Position numbers and translations under genes: made by a program
Source of the DNA: Clostridiales bacterium
GTDB taxonomy: Bacteria; Bacillota; Clostridia; Saccharofermentanales; Saccharofermentanaceae
Length of the DNA: 64,000 nt
NCBI GenBank assembly: GCA_017451265.1
Contig: JAFSPU010000012.1
Span: 124,001 to 188,000 of the forward strand
Direction: 5' to 3'
Shown: piece by piece, positions 63,529-64,000 of the stretch
How positions within the stretch are numbered: position 1 is the first letter of the stretch
Layout of the letters: each line of letters starts with the position of its first letter
The notes under the pieces: generated by a model
The model's database searches: none
What the model was told of the DNA's origin: nothing
Seen by the model: the letters and a program-made list of their open reading frames with translations, nothing else

Positions 63529-64000
63529 TTATCCTTCTTTCTCTTCGGGCTCCTTGGTGATCTCATCATACTTTATAAGGAGGTAATCGGTTACCTTCTC
63601 GGCGCCGTGGCCGATATTGCACCAGGTCTGGCTTCTGGCAAGGTCTCTGCCGTCAGCGAGTTCCTTGGCATCGGAACCGTTAAGACAGTCGTCTACGAGC
63701 TTGCCGATGTTGTCGAAGTTATCCTTGGTAAGAAGTCTTCCGATCTTGGGAAGGATGGTGTAAGTCCAAAGCTCATTCTCATCCCAAGAACAGTCATACT
63801 GTGTCCAGTCGGAACTCGGATCCGTGTAGATGATGGGCTTATTAAATACGAGTGAGAAGTCGAATACGACACCCGAGAAGTCGGAGATGAGGATGTCGGC
63901 TTCGTTAAGTACATCGAAGTTGTCGGGGTCGCGGTTCCATCTGATCTTGTCTGATTCCGGGAACTTTGCCATCAGCTCGTCCATCAGCTCCTTCTCTGAT
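63529..64000 (-). CDS. CDP-glycerol glycerophosphotransferase-like protein (partial)
   Basis: The C-terminal part of a longer protein; the frame stays open to the window edge, so the start is missing. DVLNEADILISDFSGVVFDF is the signature of CDP-glycerol glycerophosphotransferases (TagB/TagF family), and NKPIIYTDPSSDW follows. These enzymes build teichoic-acid or capsule polymers. The acidic tail TKEPEEKEG ends the protein. Confidence 0.8.
   Translation of the reverse strand, partial: SEKELMDELMAKFPESDKIRWNRDPDNFDVLNEADILISDFSGVVFDFSLVFNKPIIYTDPSSDWTQYDCSWDENELWTYTILPKIGRLLTKDNFDNIGKLVDDCLNGSDAKELADGRDLARSQTWCNIGHGAEKVTDYLLIKYDEITKEPEEKEG

Overview
The window looks like the chromosome of an anaerobic Gram-positive bacterium of the class Clostridia. 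The evidence is mid-GC DNA, AGGAGG-type ribosome sites, extended -10 promoters, many lipoproteins with Firmicutes-type signals, a desulfoferrodoxin, an LTA-synthase-like enzyme, DUF975, and several BceAB/SalY-like ABC and two-component modules. No rRNA, tRNA, CRISPR array, insertion sequence or prophage was seen. No stretch above 300 bases lacks a gene.

Layout. 1-2405: a tightly packed run with a DinB-like protein, a hypoxanthine/uracil-type DNA glycosylase, a YjbR-like protein and a GNAT acetyltransferase. 2474-11427: a LysR regulator, then a nitrogenase-like operon in the order D-like, K-like, H-like, NifX-NifB fusion, followed by a MetNIQ-type ABC importer and a small repeat protein. 11605-17005: a CPBP protease, a heterodimeric ABC exporter and a methyltransferase. 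17263-22962: a 1232-residue hybrid histidine kinase, a methyltransferase, and the B and A proteins of the AmmeMemoRadiSam system. 22986-37663: a lipoprotein, an M13 peptidase, then a large signalling and envelope block (FtsX-type ABC transporter, DUF975, an OmpR-type and a LytTR-type two-component system in tandem, a serine hydrolase, an alpha/beta hydrolase). 37751-41138: fdhD with a zinc-ribbon membrane protein, divergent from an unknown protein plus the AmmeMemoRadiSam radical SAM enzyme. 41287-54988: a repeat lipoprotein, a second two-component/ABC module with a serine hydrolase, desulfoferrodoxin, a phosphoglycerol-transferase cluster and a STAS-kinase fusion. 55041-62435: an NSS transporter and a third two-component/ABC module with a divergent XRE regulator. 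62522-64000: a CPBP protease and a truncated CDP-glycerol-type transferase.

The most interesting part is the nitrogenase-like operon. Both component-1 subunits keep the P-cluster cysteines and the D-like subunit keeps the cofactor-ligating cysteine. The cofactor histidine appears to be lost. NifE, NifN and NifV are absent, a NifB is present with its NifX domain on the unusual N-terminal side, and a methionine-type importer follows. This resembles the methylthio-alkane reductase (Mar) type of sulfur salvage more than N2 fixation, but the substrate is unproven.

The second theme is regulatory. Three separate two-component/ABC modules carry TTAAG-like half-sites spaced by about one helical turn, in the same register (48 and 37 bases before the -10 box). 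Two paralogous response regulators and the hybrid kinase begin 6 bases after a -10 box and look leaderless. Two protease genes have their ribosome site buried in a hairpin followed by a short T-rich stretch and the start codon.
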